A DNA stretch of 64,000 nt from Lamellibrachia satsuma. Lineage: Eukaryota > Annelida > Polychaeta > Sabellida > Siboglinidae. The notes below the pieces were generated by a model, which saw only the letters and a program-made list of their open reading frames with translations, had not been told where the DNA came from and did no database searches. Shown here piece by piece: positions 46,077-59,322 of this stretch. Numbering within the stretch: position 1 is the first letter of the stretch; each line of letters opens with the position of its first letter. A program made the position numbers and the translations under genes. The stretch is from positions 9,251,016-9,315,015 of the forward strand of contig BSQZ01000021.1 in the NCBI GenBank assembly GCA_033239005.1. Reading direction: 5' to 3'.

Positions 46077-47245
46077 GATCCGCGTTTATTATTTTATTTA
46101 TTAATATTGTGTTCTTGATACTAGAATAAATAGGTTCAGGGTAAACAGCTTGCGAAAACTCGTATAAGCCCAAACCATGTATTTGTGTTTTGTCGTAAAC
46201 TGTCGAAACATTTTATGATAAGTTAATACTAATACATTTTAGCCGTATACCCAAAGCAGTTCGTAGTAAGATGATTAGGCTACAGTAGTACCTGTCTTCG
46301 ACGGACCAAGCACATCGGCTGTGTACCGGAAAATATGGAATCGGTTCACAGTAAATCGAAAAATACTGTGGCACGGGATATGTGCATTCCGAAATCGGTG
46401 GTTTGAGATTTGTTGAAAGACGAAGTGAAACAATTATCGATTGTACCAATTGTCGTGTCGTGTTCAATGTTTCATCAACTGTCACACGGCGTGTGTCAAC
46501 TGTCGTTTTCGGGTGTTCAGCTCCATGTTATTATTTTCGATTGTCATTAATCGACGAAATCATTGTTTACAAGTACCTTACCAATTAGTTCCGAAGTATC
46601 TTAGCACAGAACAATCTAAACGTCTAGCTTAGTAAACATCGAAGTGCTGATTTCAAAATTCATTTTACGATAAAAACGAGTAGACGATGTGGCTGTTTGT
46701 TCGCGAATTGCCAAATTGGTTCACGTTGTTGACGCGAGCAGCAGGCAATGATTTGTCAAGATTAATTGATTTCTTCCAAAGCCACGCGTTCTCAAATTAA
46801 CTGTGTTGTGCTGCTGCTACGAAAATAAAATGTTGATTGATCGCCAGAAAGCCATGTTAAATGTTTGCCAGTGTGTTAATGGCAATACAAAAATGGCGTC
46901 AATTACTCAAGGACAACAAAGGTACGTTTTTATAGCCACATCTGTCATTGTCATACGAAACGAAACACATAGTTAATGTTGAAATGTTTACTTTAATGCA
47001 CGCGTAGTCTTTACCACCTCTCATATATATTTGTAGCGTTATAAAAAATAATGCAATCAATTAAAACATGTCGCATTGCTTTGCGATTCATCATCGGGGA
47101 CGGATTCATTTGTTGATACACTGCTGCATAGTCAACCGTGTCAAATTCGCTAACATTACATTGCTACCAATTGAGATCGCGCGTCAGAGACGTGAGAAGT
47201 TCTTGTGTACCCGTTATTGGAAAACGTTGCATTTTATACGTAACA
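46077..47245. other. Region without a recognised gene
   Basis: Unique-looking, moderately AT-rich; open frames short and unrecognised. Confidence 0.3.
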
Positions 47246-47600
47246 TTGACACAGTGGTTTAGACCATCAGACCCTCGATCAGGAGGACAATGCTCGACTC
47301 TTCTTGGTGCTGTTTCGAAGCTTGAGCAATTCCTTCACTCCGAGTTGACTCAGTTCACGCAGCTGTATAAACAAGTACCTGGCTATAGACACTAATGTAT
47401 GTGTGTCACCAACACGGTCGTTGGTGGAATCAACGCTAGGAGCATTTGACGTAATGAGGAGTTTTCAAATCAGCATATCGACAGAATTAATCGAATATTT
47501 GCTGAATACGTCTGGGAGACATCGAGTTAGCGCTGGACTAAACATTGAAGTATAAAGCCCTTATAAGGTACTTAGCCCTGGATACGGCGCTATAATTATG
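47246..47600 (+). mobile_element. Near full-length SINE, copy 3
   Basis: This copy aligns with the SINE at 52263-53004 without its internal array: a tRNA-like head (CACAGTGGTTTAGACC; the B-box region is decayed), GCTGTTTCGAAGCTTGAGCA, TTCACTCCGAG, CAGTTCACGCAGCTG, ACCTGGCTATAGACA, then ATCGAGTTAGCGCTGGACTA and a tail CCCTGGATACGGCGCTATAA. Length is about 355 bp. Confidence 0.6.
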
Positions 47601-48535
47601 ACAGCTTAATCGCTGCCTCTGTAAAGGCTTTATTATGTATTGTTGCTTATCTCGTGACATGTGCACCACTAGTGAAAAACAACGGTCCTGTTTCAAACTG
47701 AATAAAACCGCCTAGTTATCCATATAGAACACACTTTGTCAGGCCCTCTGAATATCGTAGCATAACCTGTAATTAGTTGTCTGTCACAGCAAATGCAATA
47801 GGCAATACAATATGCGCAGAACAACATTAAGCACTATTTTTGCGCTGTTATTTATTTATTTTTACTTCAGATACCACAGTTCCAGACAAACACGGCCGTG
47901 TCGCTTTCCTAGTATATTACATTTTTTTTATAGAAAAATAACCAATTACTCACGTCATTCGTTTTCATTTCGATACTTTCCTGTGGAGCTTTTGTGCCGC
48001 GGGCGACTGAAAAAGGAAATGGGAAATACAACCACACAGGACAGGACGTAAATTTATATGCCGCCGATTTTAAAGGGAATGTGCGGCGATTTCCATTGGT
48101 TAACTAATATGTAACTTCTTGGGGGTGGGGGGGAGAGGGTTCGTATAATTAAATTTCCAAAATTATCTTAATATTTGATTGTCAACGTACATTTAAATTA
48201 GCAATGCTATACTTTAATCTTTCTTGTTGTATTAGCACATCACGGGTTCGCTGATGTTCAAATCTGTAGTACGTGAATGGTTTGAGTAACGTGTGCAGTC
48301 GGTATAATAGAAGATTCCTACCTTTGTTCAAATCACACACACATTTACTTTGATTGTTACATCTCATAACACATGAAAGTGTGAATGCTAATTAGCTTTT
48401 ATTATAGTATGCCTGTATACATAAACAGCCACATTTGCCTTTTTGCCGAATTTCAACTGGGCCCAGTCAAACATACTGTAATGGTTGGTTAGATGATTTC
48501 GTCCTAAAAACTAAATATGCATTTTCACAAACGTG
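47601..48535. other. Region without a recognised gene
   Basis: A short G run near 48121-48135; nothing else recognised. Confidence 0.3.
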
Positions 48536-48607
48536 TTAGCGAGTCGTAGTGTCGTAGTATCGTAGTGTCGGAGTGTCGTAGTGTCGTAGTGTCGTAGTGT
48601 CGTAGTG
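48536..48607. repeat. 8-bp repeat GTCGTAGT
   Basis: About nine imperfect copies of GTCGTAGT (variants ATCGTAGT, GTCGGAGT). Confidence 0.9.
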
Positions 48608-48689
48608 GATGCCAAATGGTTTCGATTTTTCGCAAAATGATTCTGAATGGAGACGAGCGAGCATACTCGACTCGAGGAGGACGATTCAG

Positions 48690-49260
48690 GCCGTCTTGCA
48701 GCTTCAAATGATAATCAAATGATCGGGTTGATTAGGAGAAATATAATATACAAGGAAAAAAGCCAATTATACCTCTGTATAAAGCAATAGTTAGACCTCA
48801 TTTAAAGTACTGTATACAAGCTTGGAGTCCATATCGTATAAGAACGACGTAGATACGCTGGAACAAATACAGAGGAGAGCAACTAAAATGATTCTAGAAC
48901 TGAGAGACCTTAGTTTTGAAGAACGCCTAAAAAGAATGTGGTTTAACTACCATGGAGACAAGGAAGTTAAGAGGTGAATAGATTGGAGTTTTTAAGATAT
49001 AGAATGCTTATGAAAATGTTGATAGAAATATTTTTTTCTCACTCAAGAAAGAGAGTAGAAATAGAGGACATGAGGTAACATTAGTAAAGGATCAGTGTAG
49101 ATTGGATATCAGGAAGTACTCTTTCTCACAGAAGACACTAAATTAATGGTAAACACTATCACAGCGTGAATATGTTTAAAAACAAGGTTGACACATATTT
49201 CAGGGGGGGCGGGTTAAGGGCAATCTTGTTAAATTTTCTTAAATCTTCTTAAATATTTGG
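48690..49260 (+). mobile_element. LINE fragment, same family as 3226-3775
   Basis: The best-preserved codons are IVRPHLKYCIQAWSPYRI (about 48788-48840), LEQIQRRATKMILELRDLS (about 48860-48920) and SRNRGHEVTLVKDQCRLDIR (about 49050-49110) in broken frames. The 3' end GGCAATCTTGTTAAATTTTC carries a TTCTTAAAT-type tail. The 3' UTR section CCAATGGCTTCC seen in other copies is deleted here. Confidence 0.8.
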
Positions 49261-51583
49261 ACCCGGCACATTGTCAATAATTCGGGAACTCCAATAATTC
49301 ACACCTACTGGAAAGCTCTTAGCCCAGCACTGAGACATTGCGGCACCTTATATATGCTTTTTAAACATCTTAATTCAACAATATATTTGATTAATCAACA
49401 GTGAAGACCGCAACACTTTAATAAACTATTTTTTACTAACTTCACTAACTTATTGATAATATATATTGGTTACCTATTTACTTATACGAAACTGTTTTTT
49501 AGTGTACGCTTACTGCATTTTAAAGCATACTTATTTAATTATTTGCTGTCATATTTGACGGTGCTATATTTACTTAAATATTTATGCATTAAACCCACGA
49601 CCATTATGAGTATACATTATATATTATATAAGGTTTATCGTGAATAAACAATGTTTATTCTTTCTATTATTGTTACTATTATTAAGCACGTACGTAGATG
49701 GTCGTCACAAACTGGACGTGGTATAAAGATAGGACTTCTTGAAATCGCATTCTATCATGCAACAACCAGTTAGTGAACACATTGTTAGGTTACGTAAATA
49801 CTTATGATAATAAATTATATTTATTTTATGAATTTATATTTATATTGCGAATGCATGCTGTGTGTGCGCAGAACTTTGAGGCCGTCTTCGTGTGCACGAT
49901 TATAAACACATCCGATCTTCGTTTCACATTAGTGGACGTCTGCGCAATGTAATCTTGAGCACCACATATCTCCGCCTTTGTTGCCGACCAGTACCTCTTT
50001 GCTGGGCAGAGCAATTTAGCTTAAAGGTGAGAGTGCAATAAATGGGATGACAGCTATCGATAAATTAACCGGTCCATTGTTATCTCACCAAAACGGAAAT
50101 GACCAGTTCAAACGTTTCGTGTGCGACATACAACACGCAACTGCTTTCACCGACGAGGCAACCGAGCAGCCGCGCCATTGATCGCTACTAATTGCCACTA
50201 TCCTCAGAGATGATATTTCAGCCAGATGACTTAGCCTGGGGGAGGGGGGCACTCTGTAAATTTCCAGACTGAGAATGTATCCAACTGACCATCCATAAAC
50301 ACGTTTTAGACTTCTGTCAAACATACCCTGCTCAAGTCGAGAGGTATTGAAATATGGAATGGAGTCACAAGTCACAATTATACCCGTTTCAAGTCGATTG
50401 AGTAAAACCAAATATTGATTAATTCATACAGATTAATGTTAACAAAAGCTACATAATGAAATGAGTAACCTTAATTGCCCAACAAATATGATATTATATC
50501 CCCAAACACGTTGCGTAGACCAACAAAGCATATATACAAACCGAGAAGTTTTTCTAAAGGGTCGTATACTGGCAACGTAGTCAGTGCCCACGGGCGTTTT
50601 AGCTAAACGATAAGGAAATATAGACTTCCTTATCGGCACAGACTGTCAGAAGTACGCTGTTTTTTTTTGGTTTCAAGATAACAACTGATAAGAGAACCTA
50701 GCGGCGTGTTTGTGTTTCGTTTTTCTTCGCCAATGTCTCGGCGCGGTCTGACTGTTTTGGTTGCCGTAATTCTCCGAATGTTTGGGTTAATCAAGGTCGC
50801 TGAGAACGCCCCTCATAGGTTTGGGAACATTTCTTCATTCCCACTGATGGCGAATACGTCTCTTCTCGTGAATGCCGATATTAGTTTCCTTTGTTCACTG
50901 ATGAAACGCCGTCAAAACTCGAAGGTCACACAGCTTGAGGCAGACGATGAATAAAATGCACAAAGAGGAAATGGTATGAAAGACCAGCCAATGACATCCA
51001 TCTGCTGACAAACACTAATGACAGAATTGTATGGAGGGGGGGGGGTCCATGATTGTATGGAGGGGGGTCCATGATTGCCAACACCTGAAGAAGGCGAAGA
51101 AAAATACGAGGAGTCGCCAGGTTACTCAATGGAGAGAAGTGTCATTTATCGTCACAGTGTCCCACTTTTTGTTATAAACGATCGTCCTACGCGTAGAAAA
51201 CCCGTTTCGCTGAATATTCAGTGAAACTATCTAAACAGCGTCCTTCGTATGCCGACGGAAATGTATCAATAGGTATCCATTAAAACTGATTGATATTGAC
51301 AGACCGCATTCATCACACCAGCTGACTAATTGATAACATGATTGACGGGTTTAAGTATCAATATAAGGAACCGGAACCTAGACAGCTTCTGGCGCGGAAA
51401 CTGACAAATGAAGCCCGCCAAATAATGAATAATGTCTCCTGATTTTCGTTCAAGCTCGGGGCTGATGATCCGTCGTGGGGGTCGCTGAATTTTGGTGGAA
51501 CGGCTGAGCCGGTGCGGACCAAACAGATCAATTGTCTTTCTGTAGCTGAATTCAAAGAGCGTGAAAGAATGATCGCAGAAAAA
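49261..51583. other. Region without a recognised gene
   Basis: No gene seen. AT-rich at first; a duplicated GTATGGAGGGGGG...GTCCATGATT occurs at 51031-51074. The minus frame at 50085-50411 (108 codons) and others lack recognisable motifs. Confidence 0.3.
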
Positions 51584-51840
51584 GGATTTGGGTTGTTTGG
51601 ATGTTTGGTTGTTTGGTTGTTTGGTTGTTTGGATGTTTGGTTGTTTGGTTGTTTGGCTGTTTGGTAGTTTGGTTGTTTGGATGTTTGGTTGTTTGGTTAT
51701 TTGGATGTTTGGTTGTTTGGTTGTTTGGATGTTTGGTTGTTTGGTTGTTAGGATGTTTGGTTGTTTGGATGTTTAATTGTTTGGTTGTTTGGTTGTTTGG
51801 ATGTTTGGTTGTTTGGTTGTTTGGTTGTTTGGTTGTTTGG
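51584..51840. repeat. 8-bp repeat TTGTTTGG / ATGTTTGG
   Basis: About 32 copies of GTTTGGTT with A/T variants. It is not an animal telomere motif (TTAGGG). Peptides in all frames are low complexity. Confidence 0.95.
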
Positions 51841-52262
51841 GTGCCTTCAGTTGGTTCTTTTGTTGAGCGTAAAATCAACACGGTCTTTATCGTTCGGTGT
51901 TTTACGAATTAAGCTCGATTCTCGATAGCGCTAACCTTCGCTGTTTGCACACATAGACATGATGACATTTTACTACTGATGGACTCAACCCAGACTAATA
52001 TGTTTGCATTGGCACTTTTGCTAAGTATAAATAAGTTTACCGGAATGTCTGAAAACGGGATGTTTTAATTACTGTTTCCTTACATTTAAGAGAACAATTG
52101 TTAAATTATGTCGCGTGTTTTTTGTCTCCAGAAAGTCAACAGAGAAGACCTTACCAATCATTTCCGAAAGCATTATATATTTAATTACTATGCAGCAAAC
52201 TCGTACACTTGACTCTGTAGCCACGGTGTAATCAACGTGTATAATTTCGTAAAAATAACTCT
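51841..52262. other. Region without a recognised gene
   Basis: Nothing recognised. Confidence 0.3.
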
Positions 52263-53004
52263 CATGGGACGCGGTGGCGTAGCGGTTGAAACGCAGGACT
52301 CTCAATCCGAAGAATTTAGGTTCGAATCATTTTGCTGCCGTTTCGAAGCTTTGTCAATTTCGTTCTTTCACCCCACGTTCGTTCACCCCACGTTCGTTCA
52401 AACCACGTTCGTTCACACCACGTTCGTTCACTCCACGTTCGTTCACCCCACGTTCGTTCACACCACGTTCGTTAACACCACGTTCGTTCACCCCACTTTC
52501 GTTCACCCCACGTTCGTTCACACCACGTTCGTTCACCCCACGTTCGTTCACCCCACGTTCGTTCACACCACGTTCGTTCACCCCACATTCGTTCACCCAA
52601 CGTTCGTTCACCCCACGTTCGTTCACCTCACGTTCGTTCACCCCACGTTCGTTCACTCCACGTTCGTTCACTACCACGTTCGTTCACACCACGTTCGTTC
52701 ACCCCACGTTCGTTCACACCACGTTCGTTCACCCCACGTTCGTTCACCCCACGTTCGTTCACACCACGTTCGTTAACACCACGTTCGTTCACCCCACGCT
52801 GTTGCCACAGTTCACTCAGCTGAATGAGTATCTGGCCACAGACAGTGGTGGATATGTGAAACTCTTCGCACGACAATTACAGCGTGGCTGACTGCTTCCA
52901 ATGGAGGTCGAGTTGACGTTGAAATAAACAGGTCTGCGAGGATGTGAAGTGTATTAAGACGCTTTCAACAAGTCTCACGGACTGGATACCGCGTTATATA
53001 AGAA
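52263..53004 (+). mobile_element. tRNA-derived SINE containing an internal tandem array, copy 4
   Basis: The head has an RNA polymerase III A box TGGCGTAGCGG (52275-52285) and a B box GGTTCGAATCA (52319-52329), as in tRNA-derived SINEs. Then come TGCCGTTTCGAAGCTTTG, the 15-bp array (52363-52798), CACAGTTCACTCAGCTGAAT, TCTGGCCACAGACA, GGTCGAGTTGACGTT and the tail GACTGGATACCGCGTTATAT + AAGAA. Without the array it would be about 305 bp, similar to copy 3. The 3' end is shared with copies 1 and 2. Probably mobilised by a LINE with the same tail; the partner was not identified. Confidence 0.75.
52363..52798. repeat. 15-bp minisatellite inside the SINE, about 29 copies
   Basis: The unit is TTCACCCCACGTTCG with CACACCACG, CACTCCACG, AACACC and CACTACCACG variants. 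It begins and ends exactly where the related SINE at 47246-47600 has a single TTCACTCCGAG. Open frames (HPTFV, PRSFT, VNERG) are artefacts. Confidence 0.95.
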
Positions 53005-54387
53005 CCACCGTTCTATACATCGTGTTGTAAAGAAATACATAATTTGATATTTTATCGGCGTACGTTGGCAGCCAAAGCAATGTTTTGTTTTTTAGTCTCA
53101 ATTCTGGTGGGACTCGAGCGGGCTTCTCCGCCAGAAATAGAATCTATATTGGCAAAGTTCCAGAACCGCTGGCCTGGTGCTGAGAGATAGCCACGAATAT
53201 TCAAGGTAACATCTGCGCCAACAATAAACTTACTAACCGTGCGTACCAATACTAGCGACGGCCTCGATCGAGCATGACATGAAAGATGATCCGGCTGATG
53301 AGCAAAGTACTTGAACAATAGAGGACGAAAGCCCCGTCGACAGAATAAGACTGGACGGGACGTTGAGAACGCAATCTCTGGAATGTTCACGGATTGGCTA
53401 AAGTTCCATCCTTGATTGGATTAAAACCTACCCAGCATTCACTGCGACACTCTAGCTCGTTTGTGCAAAGTTTTGTATTTAGTTTTGTGAAATAATCAGA
53501 CAAACTATTACATTATTTAATTATTGATCCAGCATTTATTGATGTGATTATGTGAAAATGGAAATGCTGAAAACTCACGAATTTCGCCCTTGGTGAAATT
53601 TCGTAACTGTGTCATGTGATCGGCGAGAGGTTGGAAGTCACGCCCATGATCAGCCTTGACCCCGTGAACTTTTGCGGATATCCACTATGTTGAACGTTTC
53701 CAGACCTAACGACTAAAGTAAATTCATTCGTTGATTTGAACAAAATATGCACTGTTTTTATTAAACCACTGCGGATATTACTTAAATATTCACACACTAC
53801 TTTCGACGAACTGGATTCACGATAGGCTAAATCAGTTGAGGATGGAGTTTTAATCACTGTCTGAAGTGAAGGTCTCTTCACTCATTCAGCAACAGCTGGA
53901 CACTCAGAACAAAATAGGACTACAACTGTGCACGACGCTTCTGTGCCAACCCCCCCCCCCCGCCCCCCACCCCCGCCATTAGTGCACAGGGCCACCGGGG
54001 AATAAACATACATTTGTCCCAACAACGATCAAATTAACATGCTATATTCGTGTTACAGGCGCTCGTCATTGTCCCAAATCTAGGGCATTTATGACCATCT
54101 GAGCTAATGATTATTTAATTTATTTTCTAGAAATATGATGTAGTGATTTATTTTATGAACGTCACTTTTTCTTTAAAATACAAGACCTATTCTATAGGTT
54201 TTATACATATAGCTTACTTTGTATGAATCATTAATTAAACATGTTGACATTTCAGTATATATTACGTAATTGTGTTCATTAATGTATATCTCATACTTCG
54301 GAAGTGATCGTAGGGAAATAAACAGGCATTGTCAACACACTCATTATCAGCAAGGAACCTGGTTATCAGCCAACTGGCGAAGAATCA
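53005..54387. other. Region without a recognised gene
   Basis: A C/CG run near 53950-53975. The minus frame at 53052-53390 (112 codons) has no recognised motif. Confidence 0.3.
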
Positions 54388-54965
54388 CCACGACCACCAC
54401 CAACACCACCAACACCACCGCCAACACCACTGCCATCGCCGCTGCTACCACCACCATCATCATCACCACCATCACCACCACAATCATCATCATCATCATC
54501 ACCGCCACAACCACCACAACCACCACAACCACCACCACCACCGCCACTGCCACAACCACAACCACCACCACCATCACCTCTACTACCACCACCACCACCA
54601 CCACCACCGCCACAACCACTATTACCATCACTACCACCACCACCACCACAACTGCCACAACCACCACCACCGCCACAACCACAACCACCACCACCATCAC
54701 CTCTACCACTACCACAACCACCACCATCACAGCCACAACCACTACCGCCACAACCACCATCACCACTACCACCACCATCATCACCACCACCACCACCACA
54801 AGAACAACAACAACCATCACAGCCACCACCGCCACCACCACAACCACCACCGCCAAAACCACCACCATCACCTGCACCACCACCACCACCACCACCACCA
54901 CCAGCACCAACACCACCACCACCACCATTACTAGCACCACCACATCAACAACACCCACTACCAAA
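54388..54965. repeat. CCA trinucleotide tract
   Basis: Imperfect CCA/ACC repeats with CCG, CAT and CAA for about 580 bp. Open in three frames as poly-Thr and poly-His on the plus strand and poly-Val on the minus; low complexity. Confidence 0.95.
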
Positions 54966-56305
54966 ACCACATCCACTTCCGCCTCGTCTTCCACCGGCGC
55001 CATTACGACAAGTAACGTCATTAGACATCACCCGCAGTACGGAAGGTGACTATCACAGAGTGCCACTAACACCTGAATTGGGTAACTCTAAAGAGCTCTA
55101 AGATTTTAGTAATTGTCCACTCAGTCGCTCGCGTTGTGTCTGCCGAGTCCCGCTTCCTCCGCCTTCCTGCCGATCATTCTATTATCCAGCCATGTCAATT
55201 AGTGCAGCGTATAGAGGAAGGCGTACACCGTGTCATGTCTACACAAGTAACATATTAGCCCCCTTAGCCTCGGTCCCCGTCCCAGTAGCCCCCTTATGAG
55301 CAGCCCCCCGTCCCCTCTTTCTCGCTGTCAGACAACGACTGCTCACATGGCAGGAGTCCTCACCAAGTCGGTCTATCTTGGGCACGTGTGCACCGCTGCT
55401 TGCAGTGTAAACTTTCTCTTCATATTTCGCTTAAGCATATCTTTATCTGCCTAATCCTGGGGCTGCCTCTGTTTCTAGTACCCGAGAGAGTAGCGTTTGT
55501 TTTGGAAGTCTATTTTTATCCGTAAGAGCCTCACGACGCGTTCGCGTGAGGCTTATTTGCATAAGTAGCTGTTCCATGCTCGGAATGTTGAGTATTTCAT
55601 TGTTGGTAACGTGATATCTCCATATTATCCTATGCCCTAAGGTATCTCATCTGTAATGCATGAAGCTTCCTAATTTGTTTTCAATAATTATAGTGTTCTC
55701 ACCCCAATACCCCCGTCAGCAGGTCCCGTGTCAGCAGCACCGTGTCGACGGCTCATTTTTTTAGTAGCCCTTGTGTCAGTAGTCAGCCGTACCAGCGGCC
55801 CCGCGTCACTGATCCCGTGCCCGTAACACCCCCCGGGTCAGTATCCCCGGGTCAACAGTCGCCGTGCCAGTAACCCCGTGCCAGTAACCCCCATTCCAAA
55901 TTCCCACCAACCAGCACCTTTTCTTAATTTATATTCACCATGAGGTTATGATATGTATAAATCTTATTCATCTTGACCTATTCTTAAGTGGTCGTTGGGG
56001 CGCGTTCTCTAATGATCTTCGGACAATCTGTTTCCACCCTTGACGGTCCCTTGCTATCACTTGTGTCTCAAGGAAGACGAGGCCTGTCGATTATTTGATA
56101 TTGCCTGTCCATTTCTTCCTCTGTGTGCCTCTCTCTCTCTCTCGTCTCTCACTGTGTCTTGAGTTATTGTTGCTAGGACCGTCGACCTAGTGATGTGGCC
56201 ATAATCAACGTGTACCTTTTTACTCTTACCGCAGACAGGACATCTTCGTGTTGCCCGATGCTCACTACATTGCATCCTTCCTCTGACGACATGACCTTCA
56301 GATTT
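54966..56305. other. Region without a gene; degenerate C-rich repeats
   Basis: GCCCCC, CCGTGTCAG and GTCAGTA motifs recur irregularly near 55255-55310 and 55700-55900, probably the remnant of a CAGTANCCCCGTGC minisatellite. The minus frame at 56057-56275 has one CPVCGKSKK segment but no second zinc-binding pair; not called. Confidence 0.35.
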
Positions 56306-56536
56306 AGATGATTCTGTTCATCTGATTACACAACGAACAGATGATTCTGTTCATCTGACTACACAACGAACAGATGATTCTGTTCATCTGACTACACAAC
56401 GAACATATGATTCTATTCATCTGAATACACAACGAACAGATGATTCTGTTCATCTGACTACACAACGAACATATGATTCTATTCATCTGAATACACAACG
56501 AACAGATGATTCTGTTCATCTGACTACACAACGAAC
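56306..56536. repeat. 33-bp minisatellite, exactly 7 copies
   Basis: The unit is AGATGATTCTGTTCATCTGA + CTACACAACGAAC. Two of the seven units are the variant CATATGATTCTATTCATCTG, in alternating positions, hinting at a 66-bp dimer. AGATGATTCTGTTCATCT is an imperfect palindrome. It reads [11 protein letters not shown] on the minus strand. Confidence 0.95.
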
Positions 56537-57667
<1,131 letters not shown>

Positions 57668-57940
57668 TTCTGTTGTCTCATTGACTCGAACTTCAAGCTG
57701 CTGCTGTCTCCATATCGTCGCGGGGTAAGTTTCACAAGCAGCGATGTTCCACCGCAGAGCTGCCGCGTTCGTCTTTCTGTGCTGCAGCAAAACTTTCTCG
57801 AGCGCTCGGTCAACGTTGGGCGATTGGACGCACACGTCGTGCAACGGGTGGAGTTGTTTGTGGCATCGCGTTACAGCTCGTCTTTGTGGGCCGTTGGAAC
57901 AGCGCTTCTGTAGTCGCTGTCTGGTCGAATGTGCCTCAGT
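57668..57940 (-). CDS. Candidate coding exon of an unknown gene
   Basis: A 91-codon minus-strand stretch after a TAG (57941-57943) reads like ordinary protein, for example RCHKQLHPLHDVCVQSPN, VDRALEKVLLQHRKTNAAAL and ATIWRQQQLEVRVNETTE. It ends at GAA followed by GTGAGT (57667-57662), a good splice donor. The same frame is also open above the TAG to about 58138. The segment is GC- and CpG-rich compared with AT-rich flanks. Against it: no acceptor with a clear pyrimidine tract, no recognised family, and a competing plus-strand frame (57632-57913) that also contains a GTAAGT. It could equally be a pseudogene or chance. Confidence 0.25.
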
Positions 57941-58550
57941 CTACGCCCGGGCCGCCGCGTCAAATGAGCCGATGTCACGTGGTGTCTGCGGTGACTGTGG
58001 TGGCGTTCGTGTCGAGACTGAGACAATAACGCGTGCCGCTGCCTCGTCAACATGACTCCGTAACTGGAGTAGATCACTGTTTCTCTTCCGGATCCATGGC
58101 CTACGAATATAGCGGCAGTGATTTTGAGACGGTCCCAATTTTTTTTAATGTTTCTGCTGCCTGTAAAATATTTTTTTAACAGGGACATATTGGAGGACAA
58201 CGACATTTATTCTGATTTATTCTGTTTCCAGATTTACATTTCTAGTTGCTGGCTGTCAACACATGTATGTGTTGGTCACTGTGGGAACCTTTGCGCGTGA
58301 AGATATATAATTGTTTTGGACGCCACTTGATATGAAGCATCTTGTATGTTGATTTTCCGGAGATAAAAATTACAGTAACTGACGAATTGTATCCAGCAGG
58401 TTGAATAAATAATAAATATTAACATAGTAGATTTGCAGAATATTCAAAATGTAAAAAACATCAACATTGTCGCTAATGAACGAGCGGTACTATTAACACC
58501 CGTCGGTCTGCAACGGTTGTTGGAAGTGTGAACTGGAATAAACCAGGATC
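57941..58550. other. Region without a recognised gene
   Basis: GC-rich to about 58070, then AT-rich. Nothing recognised. Confidence 0.3.
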
Positions 58551-59019
58551 TTTCTCTTGGTTCCCACTCTATAATAATGTTATCTCGCTCTTGGTTCCCA
58601 CTCTATAATAATGTTATCTCGCTCTTGGTTCCCACTCTATAATAATGTTATCTCGCTCTTGGTTCCCACTCTATAATAATGTTATCTCGCTCTTGGTTCC
58701 CACTCTATAATAATGTTATCTCGCTCTTGGTTCCCACTCAATAATAATGTTATCTCGCTCTTGGTTCCCACTCTATAATAATGTTATCTCGCTCTTGGTT
58801 CCCACTCTATCATAATGTTATCTCGCTCTTGGTTCCCACTCTATAATAATGTTATCTCGCTCTTGGTTCCCACTCTATAATAATATTATCTCGCTCTTGG
58901 TTCCCACTCTATAATAATATTATCTCGCTCTTGGTTCCCACTCTATAATAACATCATCTCGCTATTGGTTCCCACTCTTTAATAATATTATCTCGCTCTT
59001 GGTTCCCACTCTATAATAT
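58551..59019. repeat. 34-bp minisatellite, about 14 copies
   Basis: The unit is TATCTCGCTCTTGGTTCCCA + CTCTATAATAATGT. The right-hand copies have AATATTA or AACATCA, so diversity rises towards 59019. Confidence 0.95.
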
Positions 59020-59319
59020 ATGTGAAGTTGGTCGTTCGGGCAACTGCCACACAACCGTTAACAAAACAACGGGTTTAACGTTTCTGGTGGAGTCGATTTT
59101 GCGTCTATGCGGGTCAGCTTTCCAATATATCGTGTGACCGTTGATCGTCTTCTGTTTGTCGATGTCAGTTTGCGAACAAAACAGGTCGATACCACCAGCA
59201 GATAGGATGTCGAGGACTCGAGACTGTAAGATACCGGTGTAGATTTGTGTGAAGACATGCGTCACAGTCAGAGGTGACACGATTTTAGTGTTCGTCTTTA
59301 ACTCTACTTTGATAACGCG
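59011..59319 (-). CDS. Unidentified open frame of 102 codons
   Basis: Open from just below a TGA (59320-59322) to a TAG at 59011-59013. It contains TKIVSPLTVTHVFTQIYTG, RVLDILSAGGIDLFCSQTD and HTIYWKADPHRRKIDS, which look like real protein, but no family is recognised; a transposon or an exon is possible. Its stop codon lies in the last partial unit of the 34-bp array. No convincing start, splice sites or repeat partner seen. Confidence 0.2.
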   Translation of the reverse strand, partial: RVIKVELKTNTKIVSPLTVTHVFTQIYTGILQSRVLDILSAGGIDLFCSQTDIDKQKTINGHTIYWKADPHRRKIDSTRNVKPVVLLTVVWQLPERPTSHIL

Positions 59320-59322
59320 TCA

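Noticed and set aside
36052..46088. Shared 14-mer CTGATCCGCGTTTA at 36052 and 46075
   Set aside because: Several 14-base matches are expected by chance in 64 kb, and the flanks do not extend the match.
51584..51840. Telomeric or interstitial telomere repeat
   Set aside because: The unit is TTGTTTGG or ATGTTTGG, not TTAGGG or a known variant, and is imperfect.
56057..56275. Zinc-finger protein (CPVCGKSKK)
   Set aside because: Only one CxxC pair occurs in a 72-codon frame, with no second pair or histidines at proper spacing.
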